Source: an uncultured Victivallales bacterium (lineage in GTDB: Bacteria; Verrucomicrobiota; Lentisphaeria; Victivallales; UBA1829). From it: 64,000 bases of DNA. This document shows positions 50,335-58,602 of the stretch, piece by piece (the first letter of the stretch is position 1; every line of letters begins with the position of its first letter). The notes under the pieces are model-generated. The model saw only the letters and a list, made by a program, of their open reading frames with translations. It made no database searches and was not told the DNA's origin. The position numbers and the translations under genes are program-made. The DNA is taken from contig CAKUJH010000012.1 of NCBI GenBank assembly GCA_934661375.1, positions 1 through 64,000 of the forward strand, in the 5' to 3' direction.

Positions 50335-53028
50335 ATGAAACGAGTGTTTCTTCCATTGTTCATGCTGTTGTGCGGAGTTCTTTCCGCCGACAGCCCGAAG
50401 GTGTTCTTCCGTCTGAAACTGGACCAGGTCATGCCGGAGGGGCATCCGGTGCGTGCCGCGGTTTCCATTTTTCCGGATTTCCGTTTCTTTCCGTGGATGA
50501 CTTTCGGAAAATTCGGGGTGGGGAAAGAATCCGGAAAAATCCCGTTCAGCACGGAATTCGCCGCCCAGATTCCCTGGAATGACATAACCGCGCGGGATAT
50601 GTTCCGTGCCGGCGAACTGTCGCCGTGGATTGACATCACGGACGAACTGGCGGTCGCCAAAGGGGAAACTCCCCGGCGGACGCCATTCCGGAAAACTCTC
50701 TGCATTGCTTTTGAGGATCCGCAGCTGCCGCTGCCCGGTCCGGGCAATGCACCGCGTCCGAATCCCATCCGCCGCGGAGGCAAGACCGACCGGGGAAATG
50801 TCCGGGGTGTGCGGGCCTGTCTGGAATTTGCTTCCGCGCCGGCGGAAAATGCAGTAGTGAAAAAGTTGCAGATTGCCTCGGATTCCAGCGTGATTTCCGT
50901 TGTTCTGGACGGTACGCTGGATGAGAAAAAGAAGCTGCGGCGGCTTTCTGAATTCACCCGCATCCGCAGTCTGGAAGAAGATTTGCGCGAAGAACTGGAT
51001 TATCTTTGCCGGAATATTCCCGTTCCAGTGGAGACTTTGAAGCAATGCACTTCCGCCAGCTGGGTGCATCATGGATATCATTTCAATCTGTATGATTCCG
51101 GACTGGAAAAAATCCGGATGGCATCCCTGCGGCGGATGGGATTCAATTACATCAACTGGTACATCACGCCGCCGGAAAACCGTAAACCGGATGGACTCAG
51201 TTTCCAGTTCATTGAATTTCCCACCGGACCGGAATGGCTGCTGAAATCGCCGTATCACCCTGTGCCGGACGAGGAAGCTATCCGGCAGATCCGGACGATT
51301 CTGGACCGCTGGTTTACGGAGTACGGGATTGACCGGACGCGCGAAGTCCTTTGCCGGGTCGGTGATGAAATCAAGCTGATTCCGGAAGATCTGCTGTATG
51401 CCGAAAAGGAATGTCCGGAACGTTTCCGCGCTTTTCTGCGGGAAAAAGAGGAGGCGGTCCAGGGAACGGAAAAACCTGTACGGCGGAAAGAAATCCGGAA
51501 TGCGGCAGACGCCCGGCTGTATTATTTCAGCTGCATGTTCCGGCATCAGGAGACTCTGAATTTCTGGAAAAAATACATGTCGCTGATGCGCCGTGCCTTC
51601 GGGACAACCCCCGTCCGTTTCGGCATGGAAAGCTGCGGAATTTCGTATGACGTCTGGCCGGATTATCAGGAAATGAGCGCGGTGCCGCTGATGGATTATT
51701 TCATCCATGAATTCACCTGCAAAATGTGGATTCCGCCGCATTACATGGATCTGAAAGCGGCACGTTTCGCGTCCGCCGCCAAGTACGGGAAAGAGGAAGC
51801 CGGGGCGCTGATGGCGCCGAACCGGGTGGCAACGGAAACCGGAAATGAACTGACCGGAACGCAGGCGCTGTCGCGCGGATTCCGTCATGTGTTTTTCTAC
51901 ATGAGTTTTTCCGAAGACAACAGCACGCGGAATGACCGGGAACGTCCCGTTGCCAGATTCAACCGGCGGTTCGCCGCACTGGAGAATCTGCTGCTGACTG
52001 CGGAATCGTCCATGAACACAGGCAGCATTGCGCTTGGTGTTTCGGAAGCGTCGGAAGTCTGGCGCAGCAATGACGACTGGCGTTCCACGCTGACGTTCAA
52101 TCTGTCGCGCGGGGTGCAGACGGAACGGCATTTCCTGGCATCGGCACTGGCGCGCACCCAGCTGCCGTTCGATTATCTGACCGAACCGCTGATGGAAAAA
52201 TATCTTTCGCGGTACACCATTCTGATTCTGCCCGATCCGAATTTGAGCCGTTCTGCCCGGAAATGCATGGCGGAATGGGTCCGGAACGGCGGACGGCTCC
52301 TCACGGTTGCCGGCAGTGCCGCACTGGATGAATTCAATCAGCCGCACCGTCTGCAAACCGATCTGAATGCAGGATTGTCAGATAAAGTAAAGATTTCGCG
52401 CGGAATGAGTTACGGCGAATACGACCCGGTTCTTTTCCGTAAATCCGCGTGCGGACGTCTGGCATCCGTTTCCGGAAAACCGCTGGATTGTTTCATCGCC
52501 CGTGAAGAATTGCAGGTTGAAAACGGAGACCGCGTTCTGGCTTCGTGGGAAAACGGTGCGGCCGCCGCGGTCGAACGCAAGATCGGCAAAGGAACCTGGA
52601 TTCATCTCGGATTCCTGCCCGGAGCAGCAGCCGCCCGGAGCAGCAGTGCAGTTTTTCTGGAATCCATGAAACATTACTGGCAGCCGGAACTCCAAGCCGA
52701 TCAGTACAGTCTGGCGCCGGAACTGATGGCGTTCTGCACATCGCTGTTTCCGGAGGAAATGAATGCCCGGCGGATTTATGCGGACCGCATCGGAGTCGAA
52801 ACCGCCTTGTTTGAAAACGGGAAAAACGGCGCGGTTATCCTGTCGGACTGGCAGTCCAGCGGACGGAAAACAGTCCGGGCGTTCCTGCCGCGCGGCGTCT
52901 GGCAATCCTGCCACACGGAAGACGGCCGGGAAATCCCGCTGCGAACAGACTCGCAGGGAATTCAATATTTTGATACGGAACTGACTGTTTCCCAAGTATT
53001 GTTCCTGAACCGGGAGAACCATAGATGA
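50335..53028 (+). CDS. secreted hydrolase-like protein, paralogue of the 47885 gene
   Basis: An 897-residue protein with a signal peptide ending near GVLSADS. It matches the preceding protein in layout and locally in sequence: SPWIDITDELA against SPWIDITKQVY, IHEFTCKMWIPPH against SHELSTMLWVMPH, RGFRHVFFYMSFS against HGMRHFYWYGSS, and WVRNGGRLLTVAGSAALDEF against WVNAGGILVLTGDAAATRNEF. So it arose by tandem duplication and has diverged. The ATG at 50335 has GGAG eight bases upstream; the ATG at 50329 overlaps the previous stop. Function as for its paralogue is inferred to be extracytoplasmic glycan processing. Confidence 0.7.
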   Translation: MKRVFLPLFMLLCGVLSADSPKVFFRLKLDQVMPEGHPVRAAVSIFPDFRFFPWMTFGKFGVGKESGKIPFSTEFAAQIPWNDITARDMFRAGELSPWIDITDELAVAKGETPRRTPFRKTLCIAFEDPQLPLPGPGNAPRPNPIRRGGKTDRGNVRGVRACLEFASAPAENAVVKKLQIASDSSVISVVLDGTLDEKKKLRRLSEFTRIRSLEEDLREELDYLCRNIPVPVETLKQCTSASWVHHGYHFNLYDSGLEKIRMASLRRMGFNYINWYITPPENRKPDGLSFQFIEFPTGPEWLLKSPYHPVPDEEAIRQIRTILDRWFTEYGIDRTREVLCRVGDEIKLIPEDLLYAEKECPERFRAFLREKEEAVQGTEKPVRRKEIRNAADARLYYFSCMFRHQETLNFWKKYMSLMRRAFGTTPVRFGMESCGISYDVWPDYQEMSAVPLMDYFIHEFTCKMWIPPHYMDLKAARFASAAKYGKEEAGALMAPNRVATETGNELTGTQALSRGFRHVFFYMSFSEDNSTRNDRERPVARFNRRFAALENLLLTAESSMNTGSIALGVSEASEVWRSNDDWRSTLTFNLSRGVQTERHFLASALARTQLPFDYLTEPLMEKYLSRYTILILPDPNLSRSARKCMAEWVRNGGRLLTVAGSAALDEFNQPHRLQTDLNAGLSDKVKISRGMSYGEYDPVLFRKSACGRLASVSGKPLDCFIAREELQVENGDRVLASWENGAAAAVERKIGKGTWIHLGFLPGAAAARSSSAVFLESMKHYWQPELQADQYSLAPELMAFCTSLFPEEMNARRIYADRIGVETALFENGKNGAVILSDWQSSGRKTVRAFLPRGVWQSCHTEDGREIPLRTDSQGIQYFDTELTVSQVLFLNRENHR

Positions 53029-54674
53029 AACCGGAATTGAATTTGTTTCCTGTTCCGAAAAAAGCGGAAATCACTGAATTCTGCGGCGGAACAGACCGCA
53101 TTATGGAAGAAACCATTGACCGCAGTCTGCCGGATGAAGGTTACCGGCTGAGGGTCGGCAGAGAGGGTGTCCGGCTTGCCGGCGGATCGGAAACAGGATT
53201 GTTTTACGGACGCGGCACACTGGACAAGCTCCGCCGTCTTTATCCGGAAGGATTGCCCTGTCTTGAAATCGAAGACGCGCCGGATTTTCCGGTTCGCGGT
53301 TTTCTCCTTGCCGGGGGCGGCAATCCGGAAACCATGAAGAAACTGATTCTCCAGCTTGCCCGTGCCGGAATCAATGAACTGCAGCTAAAAATCCGGGATA
53401 ATTTTCTGTTGTCCGGACATGAGGAGATCTGCCGCAAAACGGGTGTGGTCTGGACGCCTCAAATCCTGCGTGAACTGGATTCCCTGTGCCGTGAGAATCA
53501 TATCCGGCTGGTTCCGTTCATCAATTCCTGCGGGCACTTTGAAGTTTTTCTGGAAGAGGAAAAATACCGGAAACTTGCGCTGTATCCGCATGGGGGATTC
53601 GCTTTCCCGTGGGGCGATGTTCCGGACAGCGGAACCATGCTGGCGATGAATGATGAATCCTTTGATTTCCTGACTGGAATCTATGAACAGATTCTGCCGT
53701 GTTTCAGCGCGGACACCGTCAACATCGGCTGCGACGAGACCTGGGAACTGGGTGATCGTTTTGCGGAATACTGCCGTTTCATCAACCGGATCGCCGAATG
53801 GCTCCGCCGCCGCGGGAAAAAATGCCAGATCTGGGGCGATATCCTGCTGCAATGCCCGGAAGCCGTCCGGCTGCTGGACCCGGAAATCTCCATTCTGGTC
53901 TGGGGATATAATGACGGCTATCCTTTCGAAAGGAATCTGCGCGTATTCACAGAGCAGGGACGAACTGCGCTGGCATGTCCGGGAACCAGCAGTTATCTTT
54001 CCGTCTGCGGCAGAAGCGGCACCGCAAGACGCAATATTGAAAGTGCGGCGGAAGCTGCACGTGCGGTTTCCGCGCCGGGAATACTCAATACGGACTGGCA
54101 GTTCCTGGTGCGTCCGTGGTGTCTGATGTACGGACCTCTGGCACATGGTGCAGGAGCGGGCTGGAATCTGGATGCGGCAGTGCAGGCGGACTCCATGGCG
54201 GCGGAAGCGAATCTGCTGTTCTACAATGGAAAAGAGCCGGAACTCTGCCGTTGGGTGGAACGCTTCGGTCATCTTTCGGATATTCTCGGAACGGAAATTG
54301 TGGTGGAAGACCGCAGTACGCTGTACTGTCTGTTCGAACATCGTTTCAATCCGGAAACGATTCGCGCGTACGGCATCACCGAAGAAAAACTCCGGATGTT
54401 TGACCGGGAACTCGGCGAACTGCGGAATGCTCTGGAAAAACTCCGGACCGCAACGCCGGAAGGCGCGGACGCCGTGACGGAACTGCGTCATGCGCTGGAC
54501 CTTGCCGACATGGGCGGCAGAATGGCGTGGCGTCTGCTGGGCTCTGCAAAAAGCGGAACGGCGGAATTGAAGGCAAAGATTCTTTCCGATGAAGCGGCTC
54601 TCTGGAACCGTTATCATCCCGCCGCCGGACTGGAAAACGCCTTGAAATCACTGAACAGAATGATGGAGTGCTGA
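53025..54674 (+). CDS. GH20-like beta-N-acetylhexosaminidase
   Basis: A 549-residue protein without signal peptide, so probably cytoplasmic. After an N-terminal domain (about 1-80) comes a GH20-type barrel: FPVRGFLLAGGGN, LVPFINSCGHFEVF, and NIGCDETWELG with the paired catalytic Asp237-Glu238 characteristic of substrate-assisted GH20 enzymes, then KKCQIWGDILLQ and ILVWGYNDGYPF. Relatives remove GlcNAc, GalNAc or similar residues. The start overlaps the stop of the secreted paralogue (ATGA) and the GH1 gene follows after three bases, so the enzymes are tightly co-expressed. Confidence 0.82.
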   Translation: MKPELNLFPVPKKAEITEFCGGTDRIMEETIDRSLPDEGYRLRVGREGVRLAGGSETGLFYGRGTLDKLRRLYPEGLPCLEIEDAPDFPVRGFLLAGGGNPETMKKLILQLARAGINELQLKIRDNFLLSGHEEICRKTGVVWTPQILRELDSLCRENHIRLVPFINSCGHFEVFLEEEKYRKLALYPHGGFAFPWGDVPDSGTMLAMNDESFDFLTGIYEQILPCFSADTVNIGCDETWELGDRFAEYCRFINRIAEWLRRRGKKCQIWGDILLQCPEAVRLLDPEISILVWGYNDGYPFERNLRVFTEQGRTALACPGTSSYLSVCGRSGTARRNIESAAEAARAVSAPGILNTDWQFLVRPWCLMYGPLAHGAGAGWNLDAAVQADSMAAEANLLFYNGKEPELCRWVERFGHLSDILGTEIVVEDRSTLYCLFEHRFNPETIRAYGITEEKLRMFDRELGELRNALEKLRTATPEGADAVTELRHALDLADMGGRMAWRLLGSAKSGTAELKAKILSDEAALWNRYHPAAGLENALKSLNRMMEC

Positions 54675-54677
54675 ATT

Positions 54678-55949
54678 ATGTTTGAACTGTTGACTGAAAA
54701 CAATATTTCTTTTCCGGACGGATTTCTGTGGGGAACGGGAACTGCCGGACATCAGATCGAAGGAAACAATATTCATTCCCAGCGCTGGAATGAAGAACTG
54801 GCAGACCGGGAACGCTACCCGGAAGTTTCCGGTGAAGCCTGCGGCAGCTGGGGACGTTTCGGGCGTGACGCCCAAATGGCGGCGGAATGCGGCTCGCAAG
54901 TCTACCGCTTTTCCGTGGAATGGGCGCGCATTGAACCGGAGGAAGGTCAGTTCAATGCCGCCGCGCTGAACCGTTATCTGGAATTGATGCGCGACCTGCA
55001 GAAACGCGGCATCCGCCGGATGGTTACTCTGCATCATTTCACGCATCCCGCCTGGTTTGAGGCAAAAGGCGGATTCGGCAGACGTGAAAACACTGTCTGT
55101 TTTCTGCGTTATCTGGAATATCTGGTGCCGCGGATTGCAGAACTGACGGACGGCTGGGTGGTGTTCAATGAATTCAACGGCGATCTGATTCCGGCAGAAA
55201 ACAAAGCGAATTTCCTGTATGCCCAGGCGGACGCCGCCCGGCTGATCCGGAGTTATTCCAAAGCTCCGATCGGGATTGCCCATGCCTACACGCCGTTCGT
55301 GCCGGAAGAACCGGATGACGAATTTGACCGGATGGAATGTGAACGGCGCGACTGGGCTGCCAATCGTTTTTTCTTTCACGCCATCCGAACAGGCGAAGTG
55401 GTGATTCCCGAACGGGAAGCGGAACAGATTGACGGGTTGAAGGATTCCTGCGATTTCTGGGGAATCAATTATTATACGCATCATTATGTTTCGGCACGTC
55501 ATCCCGGTGCTTTCCTGCCGCGTCCGGCGTGCGACCGCGTCAAAATGATCCGGAGTGATTTTTATCTGGAAGAATGCTGTCCGGAATATCTGCTGCGCGG
55601 TCTGCTGACTCTGCGGGATAAACCGGTCTGGATTACGGAAAACGGCTGTGCCTGCAATGATGACCGGCTGCGGATTCTGTATCTGGCGCGTCATTTTTCC
55701 GCCGTGGCGGAAGCCATCCGGCGCGGTGTGGATGTCCGCGGCTTTCTGGTATGGACGCTGATGGATAATTATGAATGGGGATCGTATGAACCCCGGTTCG
55801 GGCTGTATTCAATCGACCGGACAACTTTTGAGGCACAGCCGAAACCGTCGGCGTCCTTTTTCCGCGAAACTGCGGAACGGAACGGCATAAATGCCGAAAT
55901 GGTGCTGAAATATGTGCCGGAACTGAAGGATTTCAAGATTTATACCTGA
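54678..55949 (+). CDS. GH1-family beta-glycosidase
   Basis: A 423-residue cytoplasmic retaining glycosidase of family GH1. It begins with the signature FPDGFLWGTGTAGHQIEG, continues YRFSVEWARIEP, VTLHHFTHPAWF, the acid/base Glu165 in VVFNEFNG (the usual NEP is NEF), the nucleophile Glu321 in WITENGCA, and LVWTLMDNYEWGSYEPRFGL near the end. The missing Pro after the acid/base Glu is a small deviation. Substrate may be a beta-glucoside, beta-galactoside or 6-phospho form. It closes the second glycan cassette. Confidence 0.92.
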   Translation: MFELLTENNISFPDGFLWGTGTAGHQIEGNNIHSQRWNEELADRERYPEVSGEACGSWGRFGRDAQMAAECGSQVYRFSVEWARIEPEEGQFNAAALNRYLELMRDLQKRGIRRMVTLHHFTHPAWFEAKGGFGRRENTVCFLRYLEYLVPRIAELTDGWVVFNEFNGDLIPAENKANFLYAQADAARLIRSYSKAPIGIAHAYTPFVPEEPDDEFDRMECERRDWAANRFFFHAIRTGEVVIPEREAEQIDGLKDSCDFWGINYYTHHYVSARHPGAFLPRPACDRVKMIRSDFYLEECCPEYLLRGLLTLRDKPVWITENGCACNDDRLRILYLARHFSAVAEAIRRGVDVRGFLVWTLMDNYEWGSYEPRFGLYSIDRTTFEAQPKPSASFFRETAERNGINAEMVLKYVPELKDFKIYT

Positions 55950-55975
55950 TACAGAAACAATCAGTATCTGTATGT

Positions 55976-56008
55976 GAACGGACAGCGGATCAGGTCTGCT
56001 GTCCGTTC
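55976..56008 (+). terminator. hairpin after the GH1 gene
   Basis: GAACGGACAGC at 55976-55986 pairs perfectly with GCTGTCCGTTC at 55998-56008. No strong T-run follows, so termination strength is uncertain. Confidence 0.55.
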
Positions 56009-56028
56009 TGCATTCTGCATAAAAAGAC

Positions 56029-56080
56029 AAACCGCCGAACAGCCGGAAACATGAGATGTTCCGGTGGTATTCGACGGTTT
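56029..56080 (-). terminator. intrinsic terminator after the PTS EIIA gene
   Basis: On the minus strand AAACCGTCGAA (56080-56070) pairs with TTCGGCGGTTT (56039-56029) with one mismatch; an inner stem around CCGGAACAT is also present, and the sequence continues into a TTTTT run at 56025-56021. Confidence 0.7.
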
Positions 56081-56096
56081 CAGAAGATTATGATGT

Positions 56097-56549
56097 TCAG
56101 CGGGACAGAATGCTGAAAATCTTTTCCTTGTCGGGAGACGCAGCCAGGATTTCCGTCATGGTCTCTTTGTCTTTGAGCGTTACGGAAATGCTGCCGAGAA
56201 TCTTCAGATAGGCTTCCTGATCCTTTTCATCGGCGGCAAGGAAAACAATCAGCCGGACCGGTTCATTGTCCAGGGTGCGGTAATCGGTGATGGGATTCCG
56301 GCACAGACCGATGATCACCAGCGGGGCGGGGAAACCCGCGACGCGGATGTGGGGCAGGGCAAGACCGTTGCCGATACCGGTGGTCATCATTTTTTCACGT
56401 TTCCAGATCGCTTCCCGGAGCTGGGTGTCATCCAGTGTGCAGCGGGTGGTGGCGTAAGTGATGATTTCTTCAAGAGCACTTTTTTTGGTTTCGCCTTCCA
56501 GCAGAAGGATCGAATCGGGCTGCAGATATTTGACGAATTCAGATTTCAC
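56097..56549 (-). CDS. PTS EIIA protein, fructose/mannitol (type 2) class
   Basis: A 150-residue stand-alone EIIA domain. The phospho-acceptor is His67 in GLALPHIRV, preceded by the conserved KREKMMTTGIGNG; ETKKSALEEII is the usual N-terminal helix, and VFLAADEKDQEAYLKILGSI the late part. There is no EIIB or EIIC nearby, so it may be regulatory, like EIIA-Ntr, rather than a transport component. The same domain is fused to the amino-acid permease at 17287. It is divergent from the trp operon, whose leader begins about 150 bases away. Confidence 0.9.
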   Translation of the reverse strand: MKSEFVKYLQPDSILLLEGETKKSALEEIITYATTRCTLDDTQLREAIWKREKMMTTGIGNGLALPHIRVAGFPAPLVIIGLCRNPITDYRTLDNEPVRLIVFLAADEKDQEAYLKILGSISVTLKDKETMTEILAASPDKEKIFSILSR

Positions 56550-56692
56550 GTTTTATCTCCTCTTCATATTTTGATTCAGCCGATAACATTTCGATTAATC
56601 TATCACTTTGAACTGCATTTTTCAAGAATAAATTCAGAAAACCTTCATTTTTTTTGCAAAAATAAAAAAATCAGTTTTTTTGAAAAACGGGC

Positions 56693-56720
56693 TTGCATTT
56701 TCAGAAAAACGGAATATATT
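56693..56720 (+). promoter_or_regulatory. promoter of the trp operon
   Basis: TTGCAT at 56693-56698 and TATATT at 56715-56720 with a 16-base spacer, 31 bases before the first leader peptide. No second promoter is obvious before the second leader. Confidence 0.6.
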
Positions 56721-56751
56721 CTGCGGTATCGAAAGGATTTTTAAGAAAGTT

Positions 56752-56790
56752 ATGAAGCACATCGAAACATACCGCGCCTGGCGTTGGTAA
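56752..56790 (+). CDS. trp leader peptide 1
   Basis: A 12-residue frame, MKHIETYRAWRW, ending in TAA, with purine-rich AAAGGA and AAGAAAG upstream. Two of its last three codons are Trp (positions 10 and 12). It lies directly upstream of an intrinsic terminator and in front of the trp operon, the layout of E. coli trpL, although the sequences differ. Ribosome stalling at the Trp codons would favour the antiterminator at 56805-56870. Confidence 0.8.
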   Translation: MKHIETYRAWRW

Positions 56791-56804
56791 TACTGGCTGT
56801 AAGG

Positions 56805-56904
56805 TCCGTATTGAGGTTTCTCAGTGCAATCATTGCTGAATTAAATAAAAAATTGGAACTTGAATACGGATCATGCCGAAAAAAGGTGTGATCCGTTTTT
56901 TTTT
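56805..56904 (+). promoter_or_regulatory. trp attenuator 1 (antiterminator and terminator)
   Basis: Terminator: ACGGATCA at 56866-56873 pairs perfectly with TGATCCGT at 56889-56896, followed by a T-run to 56904. Antiterminator: TCCGTATT at 56805-56812 pairs perfectly with AATACGGA at 56863-56870, which shares bases with the terminator's left arm, so the two forms exclude each other. The pause structure formed by the leader coding segment was not worked out. Confidence 0.8.
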
Positions 56905-56918
56905 GACAGGATTTTGAA

Positions 56919-57002
56919 ATGAACATGATTTACAACAACGGCTGCTGGTGGTGCTGGTGTGGAATTCCCGAAGGTGTTCCGCCCGGTTTCACCTGCCGTT
57001 GA
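56919..57002 (+). CDS. trp leader peptide 2
   Basis: A 27-residue frame starting MNMIYNNGCWWCWCGIPEG and ending TGA, with AGGA upstream. Codons 10, 11 and 13 are Trp, within a Cys/Trp-rich cluster. Its later codons contain the antiterminator strand at 56967-56981. It follows the first terminator by about 15 bases and precedes a second one, so it is a second, independent leader in the same transcript. Confidence 0.82.
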   Translation: MNMIYNNGCWWCWCGIPEGVPPGFTCR

Positions 57003-57068
57003 ATCATGGCAGACCGATTTTTCAACACGGACCGCGGACCCTTCGGGGGCTCACGGTCCGTTTTTTTT
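56967..57068 (+). promoter_or_regulatory. trp attenuator 2 (antiterminator and terminator)
   Basis: Terminator: ACGGACCG at 57027-57034 pairs perfectly with CGGTCCGT at 57054-57061, followed by eight T to 57068. Antiterminator: CCCGAAGG at 56967-56974 and TCCG at 56978-56981, within leader 2, pair with CCTTCGGG at 57040-57047 and CGGA at 57035-57038, breaking into the terminator region. trpE starts 48 bases after the T-run. Confidence 0.8.
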
Positions 57069-57115
57069 GAATGAACACGAAATTGAAACAATAATCAAAA
57101 ACAGGAGAATAAAAA

Positions 57116-58582
57116 ATGTATCAACCGGATTTTGAAGAATTCAAACGGCTCGCAGGAGAAGGCGGCAAATATGTGCCGGTGTTCCGGGAATTTCTGGCGG
57201 ACATGGAAACGCCGGTATCGGCACTGACAGCTTTTGCCGACGATGAAAATGTTTTTCTGCTGGAAAGTGTGGAAGGCGGAGAACGGATCGGGCGTTATTC
57301 CTTTATCGGAGTCAACCCCTATGCAGTGTTTACGGCAGAGGACGGCAAGGCATTTCTGACCCGGAGAGACGGAACCCGGACGGAACTGCCGAGTCCGGAG
57401 GGCAAACCGTTTTTTGCCTTGCGCGAACTGATGAAAGCCCATGTTACGGCACGGCCGGAGGGTCTGCCGCCGCTTTCCGGAGGAGCGATCGGCTGCATGA
57501 ATTATGAGATTGCCGGAGAATTTGAAAAGCTGCCGCCGCCGAAAGGCAAAACCGGTTCGCCGGATGCCACTTTCCTGATGACGGATGAGATGATTGTGTT
57601 TGACAATCTGCGTCACACGGTCATGATCATCGTGGAAGTCAAACCCGGTGCCGATCCCGCGAAGGATTATGCGGATGCGCAGAAACGGATCATGGAGCTG
57701 CACGCCAAAGTGACTTCGCGCAAATCTCATCCGCTTTCGGAAGAGCCGGTGGAAGTCAGACTGGAACCGGTCATTTCCAAACAGCAGTACTGCGACATGG
57801 TGGAACGCGGACGTGATTACATCCGCAAAGGCGATGTCATTCAGGTGGTGCTGGCACAGAAATTCACCGCGCAGACTCCGGTTGATCCGGTCAATATCTA
57901 CCGGGCACTGCGTCTGATAAATCCTTCGCCTTACCTGTTTTATCTGAAACACGGCGATCATCTGCTGATCGGTTCTTCTCCGGAAACGATGGTCAAACTG
58001 GAAAACGGCACGGCTGCCATCCGTCCGATTGCCGGCACCCGGAAACGCGGCAAAAACCGTCAGGAGGATTCCGCTCTGGCGGATGAAATGCTTTCCGATG
58101 AAAAGGAACGCGCCGAACACCTGATGCTGGTTGACCTGGGACGCAACGATCTGGGGCGTCTGGCGGAACCCGGCAGTGTTCAGCTGCGGGATTTCATGCA
58201 GGTTCAGCGGTATTCACACGTGATGCACCTGGTGTCCAGCATCGAAGCGGTGCTGCGTCCGGAGTATGACGCCTTCGATCTGGCAGCGGCGGCATTCCCG
58301 GCGGGAACGCTGTCCGGAGCCCCGAAAATCCGTGCCATGGAAATCATCAACGAACTGGAATCCGAGCCGCGCGGAGCATACGGCGGAGCAGTCGGTTATT
58401 TCAGCAATACGGGGAACATGGATCTGGCGATTGTGATCCGGACGCTGGAAATCAACCACGGCACGCTCACTCTGGAAGCCGGAGCCGGCATCGTTGCCGA
58501 TTCCGTTCCCGAAAAAGAATACGAAGAAACCCTCAACAAAGGCGCGGCGGTCATGCGGGCTCTCCGTCAGCCGGTCATTTAA
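57116..58582 (+). CDS. trpE: anthranilate synthase component I
   Basis: Catalytic subunit that converts chorismate and ammonia to anthranilate, 488 residues. The N-terminal Trp-feedback site shows FLLESVEGGERIGRYSFIG; the chorismate-binding domain contains VIQVVLAQKF, LRLINPSPYLFYL, LIGSSPETMVK, IRPIAGTRKRGK, MLVDLGRNDLGR, FPAGTLSGAPKIRAMEII and IVIRT near the end. Sensitivity to tryptophan is likely because the LLES motif is intact. AGGAG precedes the ATG. It is the first structural gene after the double attenuator. Confidence 0.97.
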   Translation: MYQPDFEEFKRLAGEGGKYVPVFREFLADMETPVSALTAFADDENVFLLESVEGGERIGRYSFIGVNPYAVFTAEDGKAFLTRRDGTRTELPSPEGKPFFALRELMKAHVTARPEGLPPLSGGAIGCMNYEIAGEFEKLPPPKGKTGSPDATFLMTDEMIVFDNLRHTVMIIVEVKPGADPAKDYADAQKRIMELHAKVTSRKSHPLSEEPVEVRLEPVISKQQYCDMVERGRDYIRKGDVIQVVLAQKFTAQTPVDPVNIYRALRLINPSPYLFYLKHGDHLLIGSSPETMVKLENGTAAIRPIAGTRKRGKNRQEDSALADEMLSDEKERAEHLMLVDLGRNDLGRLAEPGSVQLRDFMQVQRYSHVMHLVSSIEAVLRPEYDAFDLAAAAFPAGTLSGAPKIRAMEIINELESEPRGAYGGAVGYFSNTGNMDLAIVIRTLEINHGTLTLEAGAGIVADSVPEKEYEETLNKGAAVMRALRQPVI

Positions 58583-58602
58583 GTTCGCAGGAGGATGACA
58601 CC

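Noticed and set aside
50215..52356. 713-codon open frame antisense to the secreted paralogue
   Set aside because: Low-complexity Arg/Gln/His/Phe-rich translation opposite a gene with signal peptide, good start and a homologous neighbour.
56805..56904. First terminator as the end of an unrelated small transcript rather than part of trp regulation
   Set aside because: It is preceded by a Trp-rich leader peptide and has a matching antiterminator strand, and the PTS gene nearby runs the other way with its own terminator.
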